Assembly: GCF_028623165.1 (NCBI RefSeq) | Contig: NZ_CP117771.1 | Location: forward strand, 62,001-126,000 | Length of the DNA stretch: 64,000 bases | Origin: Nostoc sp. UHCC 0926 | GTDB lineage: Bacteria > Cyanobacteriota > Cyanobacteriia > Cyanobacteriales > Nostocaceae | Reading direction: 5' to 3' | Shown here: positions 35,742 through 44,072 of the stretch, piece after piece | How positions within the stretch are numbered: position 1 is the stretch's first letter | How the letters are laid out: every line of letters starts with the position of its first letter | Made by a program: the position numbers and the translations under genes | Notes under the pieces: generated by a model | What the model was told of the DNA's origin: nothing | Database searches by the model: none | The model's input: the letters and a program-made list of their open reading frames with translations, nothing else

Positions 35742-36371
35742 TCATTTTAAAATTGGAATAACAAGTTCTGTACCAACAGCTATAATTCTAGGGTTGCTAA
35801 TTTTATTGGCATTAGCTATGGAACGCCATAAACTCGAATCTTCGTATTCTTTATGTGCTATTTGCCAGAGGCGATCGCCTTGTTTCACAGTTATTCGTTT
35901 GGTGCGATCGCTCGATTCTTTATGTATAGTTTGTAACTGCTCGGTCAAAGTTCTATATTCTTTGAAAGTGACACTGAGAGTTGCTCTTACTGGAATACCT
36001 GAGTCTAAAAATAGTGTGAATTTCTGGGTTATTTGTTCTATGGTTGATTTAAAATTTAGCGATGCCCAATGAAATTCACAAACTGGTGGAGCATGAAGAG
36101 CCGGATCTATATCCAACAATGACGTGATTTTTTTGGTGTAATTTCTGATATCTTCCTGTTTTTCATAAGAGTCAAAAAACAAATCCATTGTTAGGGTTTG
36201 AGTATTCCCATTAACAAATTGGGTAACGGGTGTTGAAGTTCCCGGTACTGCTGTCCGTTGAAATTGATTGCTTGTCTCAAGTGAATATTCAGTGGGATTG
36301 AATAAAACTGGGATTATTTCTCCCGAACGGCTCCCATTTATTGGTGTAATAAAAGCTTTTTCTAAAGCCAT
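35742..36371 (-). CDS. LysM-domain CIS baseplate protein (Afp7-like)
   Basis: A 209-residue protein: an N-terminal region about 1-150 with IPVLFNPTEYSLETSNQFQ and TLTMDLFFDSYEKQEDIRN, then a C-terminal LysM motif (VKQGDRLWQIAHKEYEDSSL through VIPIL). This architecture is the Afp7/gp53-like inner baseplate protein of eCIS. It probably clamps the hub to the tube. Its position directly before the spike hub gene matches other eCIS loci. Confidence 0.9.
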   Translation of the reverse strand: MALEKAFITPINGSRSGEIIPVLFNPTEYSLETSNQFQRTAVPGTSTPVTQFVNGNTQTLTMDLFFDSYEKQEDIRNYTKKITSLLDIDPALHAPPVCEFHWASLNFKSTIEQITQKFTLFLDSGIPVRATLSVTFKEYRTLTEQLQTIHKESSDRTKRITVKQGDRLWQIAHKEYEDSSLWRSIANANKISNPRIIAVGTELVIPILK

Positions 36372-36399
36372 TTTTTTCCTTAATTTTTAGGACTTTTTC

Positions 36400-37974
36400 T
36401 TAGAACATTCCTCTTCTTTGGCGCTCTACTTTTATTTTTCGCTCAATCACCTGATATACCTGATCTGCAAGACGGGTTACGTCTATGATTGGCATATTCA
36501 AGTTATTTTGCTTTCGGTTTGTTAAGTCATTTTTTACCTCAACTTTGTTTTCTTTATTGGTTTGAATAGAAGCAATATTTGCTTGAAGCTTAACCAATTC
36601 CATTGCACCTGTATTTGGGTAAAATGCCGACTTTTGTTGATTTCTAACAGCAGTATGATCAATACGCTTTTCGAGTATAATATTTTCCGAACTTGGGAAA
36701 AGTTTGCTTAATCTTCTCGTGCGGATATGATGTGGTGCTATCAACTCATCCTGAAAAGTAGGAGAATTATTAGCTGCTTTTCTATACTGCAAAATAGTTA
36801 GTGTCTCTATAGTTTGTAATCGTTGGATAAGATGAGAAGTTCGCTCAATCGTTGATGCAATCCGATTTATATTTGCTAAATGAACCAGTGTATATTTTTT
36901 GTTATCTATCAGCAATGCAGGACTTTCTGGTTGAGAAAAGGTGATCTGAGGTTGAGAGTTAGGTTTTTCTAGGTCTACACTATGAGTTCGGTAAGTGATA
37001 TTTTCTGGCTGTTGCTGACGAAATAATTCAGGTATTTCAACAGCTACAGCATCAGATTTTGGTGGTAGTAGCAAATCAGGTCGGCTGAGTTGCTCTTTTT
37101 GCCTCATTCCGATGTTTCCTTGCAGAGAAAATTGGGGTAGCGATGCTCTCGTAATTAGAACTGTGCTTTTGGTAATAGAAATTGCGCTGCTTGGTGAGAA
37201 GGTAAGTTTACCAGGTAGTAAACTTTGTGGTTGCGATTTATTCTTGTCAAGCAAAATTGTTTGCTTGATTGAATTGAATAATACTTCTCTAGGCGAATGT
37301 TTCTGGTTAGTGAAAGCTTCAGGAGGATGTACAAATAAATTAGGTATTTTTGTTCTAGTAATTAGAATTGTGGAACTTGGTAATAAAGTCCATCTGCCAG
37401 ACTGAGAAGTTTTAGATTTACTCTCCCTCTGCACAAATCTTGGCATCACAGTATTATTGAATAACGCCGTGTGCAACTTTCTCTCAAACCTAACCTCCAA
37501 CCCCTTCCCTTCTAGCTTTGGGGAGTAAAAATCAAATTGCCTTTGTTCGATTTGTGTAAGGCGAGAAACTTCAGATAAGTATATTTTGGTCAGATAATTT
37601 TCGCTATTGTTCGAGAAAGCGAATCTGTTAAAGTCCAATTTTTGGAGTTTGCTTTCGCCTCCCAGTAGTGTTTTAAATACTGTATCTAAGGAGAAAAGTA
37701 TGTTCAAATTAAAATTGAGTTGACTTAGGGGAGGTGAGGCATAAATTACCTGATATTTTAAATTTTGGGTTGTATTAAATATTGTCCACTCACTGCTGAT
37801 TCTTTCGAGTAGGGTTAATGCCGAAAACTTAAACTTCCCCAGTTTGGTTCTGCTATATTTATTGGCAATGTGTTGACAAAAATCATTGTTAGCCAGAGGG
37901 AAGCCGCGAAATTGTAAAATTGGCTTTGCTAATCTCCCCCTTGCGATTGGAATAAATGGTTGAGCGCATCTCAT
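36400..37974 (-). CDS. CIS protein of unknown function between tube and LysM genes, 524 aa
   Basis: I do not recognise a domain over most of the length. The first 30 residues are hydrophobic and basic (PFIPIARGRLAKPILQF). The middle is Ser/Thr/Gln/Pro rich with recurring ITRT- or ITKS-like pieces and low predicted order. The last 35 residues (DVTRLADQVYQVIERKIKVE and RQRRG) resemble a C-terminal motif frequent in eCIS proteins at this position. It could act as a tape-measure-like or baseplate-linked protein because no Afp14-type tape measure is visible elsewhere; this is only positional. The gap to the neighbouring tube gene is 11 bp. Confidence 0.65.
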   Translation of the reverse strand: MRCAQPFIPIARGRLAKPILQFRGFPLANNDFCQHIANKYSRTKLGKFKFSALTLLERISSEWTIFNTTQNLKYQVIYASPPLSQLNFNLNILFSLDTVFKTLLGGESKLQKLDFNRFAFSNNSENYLTKIYLSEVSRLTQIEQRQFDFYSPKLEGKGLEVRFERKLHTALFNNTVMPRFVQRESKSKTSQSGRWTLLPSSTILITRTKIPNLFVHPPEAFTNQKHSPREVLFNSIKQTILLDKNKSQPQSLLPGKLTFSPSSAISITKSTVLITRASLPQFSLQGNIGMRQKEQLSRPDLLLPPKSDAVAVEIPELFRQQQPENITYRTHSVDLEKPNSQPQITFSQPESPALLIDNKKYTLVHLANINRIASTIERTSHLIQRLQTIETLTILQYRKAANNSPTFQDELIAPHHIRTRRLSKLFPSSENIILEKRIDHTAVRNQQKSAFYPNTGAMELVKLQANIASIQTNKENKVEVKNDLTNRKQNNLNMPIIDVTRLADQVYQVIERKIKVERQRRGMF

Positions 37975-37985
37975 AATAAATTAAT

Positions 37986-38420
37986 TCAAGTTTTCCATAA
38001 ACCGTTGTGAGCAAGTTCTAAAGTCTCTAAAGCAACTGTGTTGCCGTCGGCTTTCAAATCAGGGCCAGCCCATTTAACTGGATAGGCATTAGAGAAATTC
38101 CAACGCCACTTTTCACTGTGGGTATTATCCAAGAGAACGACAGAACCGTTTTGTCGCTGAACTTGCCCAGCAATAACATTTTGATGCCACACCCAAAGCT
38201 CAAATGAGTCGGTGATACCACGTTTGAGGACTAGATTTGGAAATTTTGTCCCCTTTGGTAGCCGATGTACAAAATTATTCACACCGCCTTCGTGATAGTC
38301 TTCTGTTTCTGTTTCTGCTTGCAAACCAGAGACTTCAGAAAAGCCTCCGACTACTAGACCCTGAATTTCAACCAAAAAGTTAAAGGCTGCATACGGGTTT
38401 ATTGTTTGTCCTACAACCAT
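37986..38420 (-). CDS. CIS inner tube protein (second tube gene)
   Basis: A 144-residue tube protein of the gp19/Afp type: PYAAFNFLVEIQGLVVGGFSEV, then LVLKRGITDSFELWVWHQNV and the ending LETLELAHNGLWK. It is similar in layout to the tube gene at 38976 but with clearly different sequence. In Afp and PVC the second tube (Afp5-like) sits at the baseplate end and initiates the tube. It lies downstream of the chaperone and DUF6760 frames, just before the 524-aa gene. Confidence 0.92.
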   Translation of the reverse strand: MVVGQTINPYAAFNFLVEIQGLVVGGFSEVSGLQAETETEDYHEGGVNNFVHRLPKGTKFPNLVLKRGITDSFELWVWHQNVIAGQVQRQNGSVVLLDNTHSEKWRWNFSNAYPVKWAGPDLKADGNTVALETLELAHNGLWKT

Positions 38421-38443
38421 GAATTTTCCCTTGACTACAAACT

Positions 38444-38641
38444 TTATTGATTGTTTACATTACTATTTAACTTGCGATTTATCTTGGATATTTCCTCACA
38501 CCAAATTTGGCGATCGCGATGTTCCATTTGCATGATGTCGTCATAAGACCACGGAAAATGATATGCAATAAAAGCTACCTCTTCATACAACTTGTCTAAG
38601 GGGTAGCCAACTATACTTCCCCCAGGTTGTTGTCCTCCACT
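38444..38641 (-). CDS. DUF6760-like CIS protein with no normal start codon (-1 frame)
   Basis: The minus-strand frame is open from 38641 to the TAA at 38444-38446 and encodes YPLDKLYEEVAFIAYHF, then a DIMQMEHRDRQIWCEEISK block. This matches the small DUF6760 family found next to tube genes in eCIS loci. No ATG, GTG or TTG precedes the conserved block in this frame; the first codon close to it is ATA at 38614. The frame is exactly -1 relative to the gene at 38611-38976, whose last codons include a run of five G (38619-38623), so the product may be made by -1 frameshifting from the upstream gene. Too short and atypical for ordinary gene calling. Confidence 0.75.
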   Translation of the reverse strand, partial: SGGQQPGGSIVGYPLDKLYEEVAFIAYHFPWSYDDIMQMEHRDRQIWCEEISKINRKLNSNVNNQ

Positions 38642-38976
38642 TCATGCTCATATCCGCACTTCGGGCAGACTGTCTTAATATTTGCTGTGCCATCTTCGTT
38701 AATCCGACGGTAGAAGTCTTGCAGAAAAGCCATATCAGTCGCAAAAATCCCTTCAACAATTTTCGGATTGATTTGCTCCACCGAACCCAAACGGGTAATC
38801 ACCCTAGATAAAAGGATGATAACTAAATAATTAGGGTTGCTCTGCACGCGGGGATCTTTCGTTGGTGCAATCTCGTCTAAGGCAGTTGCTAAACGCATCA
38901 CCCCATCTCGGTGGAGATTGCCATCCGAGTCTACATAGCCACGAGGCAGAGAAAAAGCAAACTCTGTTTGTAGCAT
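38611..38976 (-). CDS. Tail assembly chaperone-like CIS protein, 121 aa
   Basis: Starts MLQTEFAFSLPRGYVDSDGN and contains IAPTKDPRVQSNPNYLVIIL, LSRVITRLGSVEQINPK and DMAFLQDFYRRINE. It ends with a likely zinc knuckle CPKCGYEHEVE. This resembles phage tail-assembly proteins located between tube and tape-measure genes, which commonly produce a second, longer product by -1 frameshift (lambda G/GT, P2 E/E+E'). Start and tube stop overlap as TAATG. The last codons run through GGGGG just before a TAG, and the DUF6760 frame lies in the -1 frame across this point. Confidence 0.8.
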   Translation of the reverse strand: MLQTEFAFSLPRGYVDSDGNLHRDGVMRLATALDEIAPTKDPRVQSNPNYLVIILLSRVITRLGSVEQINPKIVEGIFATDMAFLQDFYRRINEDGTANIKTVCPKCGYEHEVEDNNLGEV

Positions 38977-39413
38977 TAGCCTTTAGCTACTCCCTCGTGA
39001 GCAATTTCTAAAGTTTCAATTGCGACTTCATTCGCTGTAGCATTGAAGCTAGCACCAGTCCATTTAGTGGGCCAAGCTTCCCGAAAATTCCAGCGCATCT
39101 TTTCTTCTCCGACATCATCTAAAAGAACAATCGACCCGTTTTTGCGCTCTACAGTGCCCTCTACAGCTTTAGTTCGCCATTGCCAGAGTTCTTGGTCATC
39201 AGTAATTCCATATTTTAGGGAAATATTTGAATACTTTACCAAACCAGTCAACTTGCGGACTGTGAGAAATTTCTCGTTACCTTCACGATATTCGATTGGG
39301 TCTTGGGCAGAATCCAACCCGGAACATTCGCGAAAACCAGCACGAGTAATACCATCAATTTCAACTAAAAAGTTATATCCCTTCAATGGATCTTTGCGAA
39401 CACCAGTTGCCAT
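38976..39413 (-). CDS. CIS inner tube protein (first tube gene)
   Basis: A 145-residue tube protein with the classical pattern GYNFLVEIDGITRAGFRECS, SLKYGITDDQELWQWRTKA, NGSIVLLDDVGEEKMRWNF and a C-terminal VAIETLEIAHEG. The ATG at 39413 is chosen over a TTG two codons upstream because AAGGAAG sits at proper distance. Stacked hexamers form the tube that is fired through the sheath. It follows the smaller sheath gene after about a dozen bases. Confidence 0.93.
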   Translation of the reverse strand: MATGVRKDPLKGYNFLVEIDGITRAGFRECSGLDSAQDPIEYREGNEKFLTVRKLTGLVKYSNISLKYGITDDQELWQWRTKAVEGTVERKNGSIVLLDDVGEEKMRWNFREAWPTKWTGASFNATANEVAIETLEIAHEGVAKG

Positions 39414-39425
39414 AATCAAACTTCC

Positions 39426-40556
39426 TTAATCTGTGATAGTGATGCCGTTGGCACTTTGGATAATCTGAACAATGATGAATTCACCCGGAACGACTGGAGC
39501 TAAAGCAATTTCAATTGCCACGTTTCCTACATCTCTACTTTCTGGGGGGTTAGTTTCTTCATCGCACTTGACGTAAAAAGCTTCTGTAGGTGAACGACCC
39601 TTCAGCATTCCCTGTTGAAACAAGTCATAGAAATAAGCGGTCAATTCCCGCTCTATATTTGCCCACAACCTGGTATCGTTGGGTTCAAATACCACATCTG
39701 CCATATTCATCTCTAACCATCGCCCGACTGTCAGGAACAGTCTACGCACGTTGACGTAGAGCCATTCCGGCTTTAAACTCAGTGTCCTCGCTCCCCAAAC
39801 TCGAATGCCGCGTCCAGGAAATGCCCGCAGACAGTTGATATTTTCGGGATTGAGTTCATCCTGTTGAGTATTGGTCAAGGTAATTTCTAGGTCGAGTACA
39901 CCTTCTAAAATTTCGTGTGCAGGTGCCTTGTGAACGCCAATGCGCTCATCACTACGGGCATACACACCAGCGATATGACCGCAAGGCGGAACAAAATAAC
40001 CGCTCTCTTGGGGACCGTTAGCGATGCGAATCCAAGGGTAGTACAAAGCACCGTAGTCTCCAGTTAATCTTTGCCGTTGTGCCTGAACTTGTTCGAGGTT
40101 CGCTCTCGGTAAGGAGTCCAGAATCGCAAAGCGATCGCCTAAACGACTGCAATGATTCAAAATGGCTGATTGCATAACCCGTACCCAATTAGGGTCAATT
40201 TTTTCCAGAGGCTCAACCATAATATCCGGCGCACATACCAAATCAATGGTCTTGAGAGTTTCCAGTGCAGCTAGTCCCTCAGAGAGTGCATTTAAATCAG
40301 CGTCTTTGAGGCGCACCAGATAACACAAGCTACCCCCATTTTGGAAAAATCCCCGCACGACATAAGCCAAATAACTATTGGGCAAAGGTTCCCCAAATAA
40401 CTGCTCGAACTCAGACCAATGGGTTAAAGGCTGAGGCTGATTAACGGCAATTCCAGCATTTTCACAGAGTCCCAAAAACGCTGGTACACCTGTAGGTAAT
40501 CGAACCTTTGGCTCTGATAAAATATATTTTTTATAGACACCTGGGGCTTTGTACAT
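39426..40556 (-). CDS. CIS contractile sheath protein (smaller paralogue)
   Basis: A 376-residue sheath protein. It has MYKAPGVYKKYILSEPKVRL at the start, the domain region NGGSLCYLVRLKD, SGYFVPPCGHIAGVYARSDE, the conserved IRVWGARTL and the C-terminal handshake region EAFYVKCDEETNPPESRDVG. Sheath subunits polymerise round the tube and contract. Two sheath paralogues occur in Afp/PVC loci, which have two or three. The gap to the larger sheath gene is 113 bp and is occupied by repeats. Confidence 0.93.
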   Translation of the reverse strand: MYKAPGVYKKYILSEPKVRLPTGVPAFLGLCENAGIAVNQPQPLTHWSEFEQLFGEPLPNSYLAYVVRGFFQNGGSLCYLVRLKDADLNALSEGLAALETLKTIDLVCAPDIMVEPLEKIDPNWVRVMQSAILNHCSRLGDRFAILDSLPRANLEQVQAQRQRLTGDYGALYYPWIRIANGPQESGYFVPPCGHIAGVYARSDERIGVHKAPAHEILEGVLDLEITLTNTQQDELNPENINCLRAFPGRGIRVWGARTLSLKPEWLYVNVRRLFLTVGRWLEMNMADVVFEPNDTRLWANIERELTAYFYDLFQQGMLKGRSPTEAFYVKCDEETNPPESRDVGNVAIEIALAPVVPGEFIIVQIIQSANGITITD

Positions 40557-40574
40557 GGTTATCTTGCCATCTTA

Positions 40575-40645
40575 TATGGGGTTGCAATCGCATAGCGTGC
40601 CTTCTCTACGAGACGCTTCGCTAACGGCATCGCCTGCTCAAGCGC
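40575..40645. repeat. Repeat element between the sheath genes
   Basis: The spacer carries a degenerate interspersed repeat (GCATAGCGTGCCTTCTCTAC, CGAGACGCTTCGCTAACGGC, ATCGCCTGCTC) with internal complementarity around GTAGAGAA and GAGACGCTTC. It enlarges an otherwise compact operon gap and could form RNA structure between the two sheath genes. Confidence 0.45.
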
Positions 40646-40669
40646 TGCTTTTTATTTGTCAGTCCCTTA

Positions 40670-41863
40670 TTAGCCATTAGCTTTTGGGCCAGCCCACTGA
40701 CTGATCCGGAAGATGACAAACTCGGCTGGTTTGACAACTGCCACACCAATCTCTGTTACAACCTGACCTAAATCTCTAACTTCCGGCGGATTAGTTTCTT
40801 CGTCACACTTGACGTAGAAAGCTTCTTGTGCAGTCTTGCCAAATAAAGCTCCATCACGCCAAACATTAGTCAGAAAGGCTGAAACATTGCGTCGGATTTT
40901 AGCCCACAGTTTAAAATCGTTAGGCTCAAAGACTGCCCACTGAGTACCTTCGTCAATGGATTCGCGCAGGTAAAGAAACAAACGACGAACGTTGATGTAC
41001 TGCCACTCTGGATCTTCTTTACTTACGAGAGTCCGGGCACCCCAAATTAGGATATTGTTGTTGCCACTGAATTTGCGAATCACATTGATCCCATCTGGAT
41101 TTAGCCCTGCCTGATCTGCCTTGGTGACATCAATCTCAACTCCTTCGGCACCACGAATTACCTCATTAGCTGGTGCTTTATGTACTCCGCGCTCGGTGTC
41201 AACACGGGAATAGACTCCAGCAATGTAACCACTGGGAGGGACATAAATATTCTTGTCAGTGATCGGGTCGAAAACCTCGATCCAGGGAAAATAGATAGCA
41301 CCATAGCTACTATCTCTAGTTCCTCCTTGAATAGCCTCTTTAGTGAGATTAAAATTAGTAACTTCTTCATGCCGACCATCTAAAATTGCAAAGCGGTCTT
41401 GCAAATATTGGTCTTCGCAATGATCCAAAATAGCATTCTGGACTTCATCACTAACCGCACCAGGTACGACAACTATGGCAATTTCATCAATAGGCTTGAA
41501 AGTTTCTAAGGCTGCTCTGACATTTTCGGGATTGATTTCATCAGCGATGCGAGTTACCCAGCAACGGGTGCCACCATTGTTGAAAAAGCCGAATAGAGCA
41601 TGAGCTAAGGTTGCATTACCTTCTTGAAAGTCGCCAAACCCTGTCTTGAACCTTTCCCAACTAGTAATCAATTGTGGCTGATTCACAGGGGCTAAGGCGT
41701 AAGTTTCTGGTAGCTGAGTAGGCCTTACTGGCTTATTTGGCATTGTCACATTATCGTCTACGCGACCGATAAACCCAGCAATACTAGTCCCGACACCAGC
41801 GATCGGCTTACTACCTGAGGATATCTCTTCAACATATACTCCCGGTGCTTGATATACGGGCAT
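40670..41863 (-). CDS. CIS contractile sheath protein (larger paralogue)
   Basis: A 397-residue sheath protein beginning MPVYQAPGVYVEEISSGSKP and continuing IAGVGTSIAGFIGRVDDN, the standard N-terminus of contractile sheaths. The body holds GFFNNGGTRCWVTRIADE, YVPPSGYIAGVYSRVDTERG and ILIWGARTL. The C-terminus reads EAFYVKCDEETNPPEVRD, then VVKPAEFVIFRISQ. It is the first structural sheath gene of the operon and is likely the major sheath. Confidence 0.94.
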   Translation of the reverse strand: MPVYQAPGVYVEEISSGSKPIAGVGTSIAGFIGRVDDNVTMPNKPVRPTQLPETYALAPVNQPQLITSWERFKTGFGDFQEGNATLAHALFGFFNNGGTRCWVTRIADEINPENVRAALETFKPIDEIAIVVVPGAVSDEVQNAILDHCEDQYLQDRFAILDGRHEEVTNFNLTKEAIQGGTRDSSYGAIYFPWIEVFDPITDKNIYVPPSGYIAGVYSRVDTERGVHKAPANEVIRGAEGVEIDVTKADQAGLNPDGINVIRKFSGNNNILIWGARTLVSKEDPEWQYINVRRLFLYLRESIDEGTQWAVFEPNDFKLWAKIRRNVSAFLTNVWRDGALFGKTAQEAFYVKCDEETNPPEVRDLGQVVTEIGVAVVKPAEFVIFRISQWAGPKANG

Positions 41864-41922
41864 TGTCTCTAGTCCTCTGTTCTAAATTAGGTTTAACATT
41901 AGGTATTTACTTAGAGTAAGCA

Positions 41923-42531
41923 TCATCCTTGTAAAATAAAGTTAAAAGGTGGTTGCAAATCTGTACTGGGATGACTGATTACTACTGATTGAGAAGTAGG
42001 TTGATAACCCTGTGCAGATACGATCGCAATGCGCTTTATCTCTGATGATTCCAACCCAATTAGTGAATATTGCCCTTTGTCATTACTGAATGTACTTTCT
42101 GTGCTGCCCTTTACCCGCACTTTTGCCATGAAAACAGGTTCACCATTCTGGTTGGATATATTACCCTTGAGGACAGTGATTGGCAGTTCCATGTCAGCAG
42201 CAGTCATGATGATTTTGCCCTCAATATTGGAGGGAACCGTAACGGTTATCATCGCTGTGCCGTAACGCCTAGCAGCATTTGGCAGTGATGCAGTCAAAGT
42301 ATATTCCCCCTCAGGTAGATCCCAGAAATGGAAGTAACCATCAAAAGCAGTTCTAGTCAGGTAGGGGGAGCGATCGCCATGCTGCAAAGATTTTAGCCCA
42401 AGCCAGTGAGTGAAAGCATCAGGTGCTTTGGTAATCATAACCTCGACCTTGGCGATCGCTTTTTTGGTTTGGGCATTAATTACCTGTCCAGCGATCACTA
42501 CTTGATGTCGAATTAGTTGCCACTGCACCAT
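41923..42531 (-). CDS. CIS-operon protein with two carboxypeptidase-regulatory-like beta domains
   Basis: A 202-residue protein with two tandem Ig-like carboxypeptidase regulatory-like repeats: about 10-100 (VVIAGQVINAQTKKAIAKVE, FDGYFHFWDLPEGEYTLTA) and about 115-200 (LKGNISNQNGEPVFMAKVRV, NDKGQYSLIGLESS). There is no signal peptide. Such proteins are often encoded near the cap or sheath genes of eCIS and may decorate or anchor the particle. It is 3 bp from the DUF4255 gene stop. Confidence 0.8.
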   Translation of the reverse strand: MVQWQLIRHQVVIAGQVINAQTKKAIAKVEVMITKAPDAFTHWLGLKSLQHGDRSPYLTRTAFDGYFHFWDLPEGEYTLTASLPNAARRYGTAMITVTVPSNIEGKIIMTAADMELPITVLKGNISNQNGEPVFMAKVRVKGSTESTFSNDKGQYSLIGLESSEIKRIAIVSAQGYQPTSQSVVISHPSTDLQPPFNFILQG

Positions 42532-42534
42532 AGA

Positions 42535-43107
42535 CTAAACCTCACTTGAACCATGCTTTAGGCGGAACTGAGCATCTGTTACCAGTGGTGTTTCCACAGA
42601 CAAAGACGGCTCTACACCAATAGTCACGGTGTAATTGAGAGATGCTTTCGGCTTACCTCCCAGTGCCTGCCAGAATTCGCCTAAACTTTGCAAGCGACCA
42701 GGTTGTAAACTACTCGTTGGTAATGGTGGCTCTTGTCCTGCCAGACTGCCTTCGAGTACGCTTTCTGGCAGATTTGGATGCCGCAATAGCACCTTCATCA
42801 CCTCACCCAGCAAATTATGTTCGCTTAAAACATCACCTGACCAGGCAGTTACCAAATAAGAACAGTCCACCCTTACTAAAGGCGATTGTCTGCGAGCAAC
42901 ACCATTACTTTGTCGCTCTACTAACCACTCATTGCTGCGTAGTTCTAAGTTCTCCCGCACGTCATAGAGAAAGAAATCAACTGTTCTTTGATTCGGATGA
43001 AATTTATCATCTGGCGTATCGAAGACAACCGTTACTTCTTCAGAAAAAATACCTAACAATTCCGCCTCAAGAAGTTTTTTGAGGCTATTATCTAAATCTT
43101 TAATCAT
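42535..43107 (-). CDS. DUF4255 protein, CIS tail cap/terminator candidate (Afp16-like)
   Basis: A 190-residue DUF4255 protein: IKDLDNSLKKLLEAELLG, KFHPNQRTVDFFLYDVREN, the RRQSPLVRVDCSYLVTAWSG core and a C-terminal half with EFWQALGGKPKASLNYTVT. DUF4255 proteins in eCIS correspond to the Afp16-type terminator that caps the distal end of tube and sheath. The start overlaps the end of the 322-aa gene by 4 bp (ATGA). Confidence 0.88.
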   Translation of the reverse strand: MIKDLDNSLKKLLEAELLGIFSEEVTVVFDTPDDKFHPNQRTVDFFLYDVRENLELRSNEWLVERQSNGVARRQSPLVRVDCSYLVTAWSGDVLSEHNLLGEVMKVLLRHPNLPESVLEGSLAGQEPPLPTSSLQPGRLQSLGEFWQALGGKPKASLNYTVTIGVEPSLSVETPLVTDAQFRLKHGSSEV

Positions 43108-44072
43108 ACCACTTCATTTGTTATCCAAGAAGCTTTCGCGGGGATTCTTTCTGATTGCTCCGCTGTTTTTACAAACGATGAACTATCCTCGTAATTTTCT
43201 TCTTGTGGCTCAATATCCTGTGCCTCCCGAATAAAGTGCTCCCTACGGCTATCCTTAAACTTCTCATAGCTATCACGAGCCTTCTTTTCCCTTTCTGCAA
43301 TTTCCAGCGAATTCTTATAGCAATAGAAATATTTACACACCGCTAGACAATATTTCCGCAAATCTTCTGTCAACTCACTCTTTAACCATTCAGGCTCCTT
43401 TGTATTCAGTTGTTTGACCTCGTGCAAAATATCAGCGTATTCTAAGCTATAGGCATACAGCGCTTTATAATTTTCTTTGTCAAGCAAGGGTTCTGCCTTC
43501 TTGTATAAATCGTCAAGCTGCTTAAACCGATTGGTAACTATGTCCTTAAATTTTTTATTAATTTCAAAATTTTCTCCTGCCCTCTTTTTCAGTGCTAGCG
43601 CTTCCTCGCGGCGACAATAGTGACCATTTTCTAATTCTTTCCAGGCAGATTTCCATTGGTTATTGAGATTGTCTTCCACTTCCTCATAGGATTGCTCTCT
43701 CAGTTCATTTATAGCTTTTCGGATTTCTGCACCAGGGTTATCATTGTCATTAGTCCAGTTATGGAGCTTTTTGTAGTTTTCTTCAGCCTTCGGTAACTGT
43801 ACTCTCAGAAAAGTTGAAAAGTACTCCTTTTGATAATCGTCAACAACCTTGGGAATTTCTTCTCTGTATCCTTTTTCGAGAATGTCAATATCTTTTTTTA
43901 ACTCCTTGGTTGCTTCTGAATCTGGACTCTCTTTCTGTTCTTGCAGAAACCGTTTTTGCAGCTGGTCAAGCAGACGAGCAATTGTCGGCTCTTTGTCGAG
44001 GTGCCTCGCATGTTCAACTTCACAAGAGTCGTCTTCATAAATGACAGTAATCGTAGTCGCTTCGATTCGCAT
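43104..44072 (-). CDS. Coiled-coil-rich protein at the head of the CIS operon, 322 aa
   Basis: I do not recognise a family. The first 20 residues form a small beta region (MRIEATTITVIYEDDSCEVE). Residues about 25-290 are highly charged helices (LLDQLQKRFLQEQKES, ELREQSYEEVEDNLNNQW) with probable coiled coils. There is no signal peptide or membrane segment. It has a strong ribosome binding site (AGGAAGG 7 nt before ATG) and is the first gene of the 30-kb minus-strand series, overlapping DUF4255. It could be a length-control, anchoring or regulatory factor; no evidence picks one. Confidence 0.65.
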   Translation of the reverse strand: MRIEATTITVIYEDDSCEVEHARHLDKEPTIARLLDQLQKRFLQEQKESPDSEATKELKKDIDILEKGYREEIPKVVDDYQKEYFSTFLRVQLPKAEENYKKLHNWTNDNDNPGAEIRKAINELREQSYEEVEDNLNNQWKSAWKELENGHYCRREEALALKKRAGENFEINKKFKDIVTNRFKQLDDLYKKAEPLLDKENYKALYAYSLEYADILHEVKQLNTKEPEWLKSELTEDLRKYCLAVCKYFYCYKNSLEIAEREKKARDSYEKFKDSRREHFIREAQDIEPQEENYEDSSSFVKTAEQSERIPAKASWITNEVV

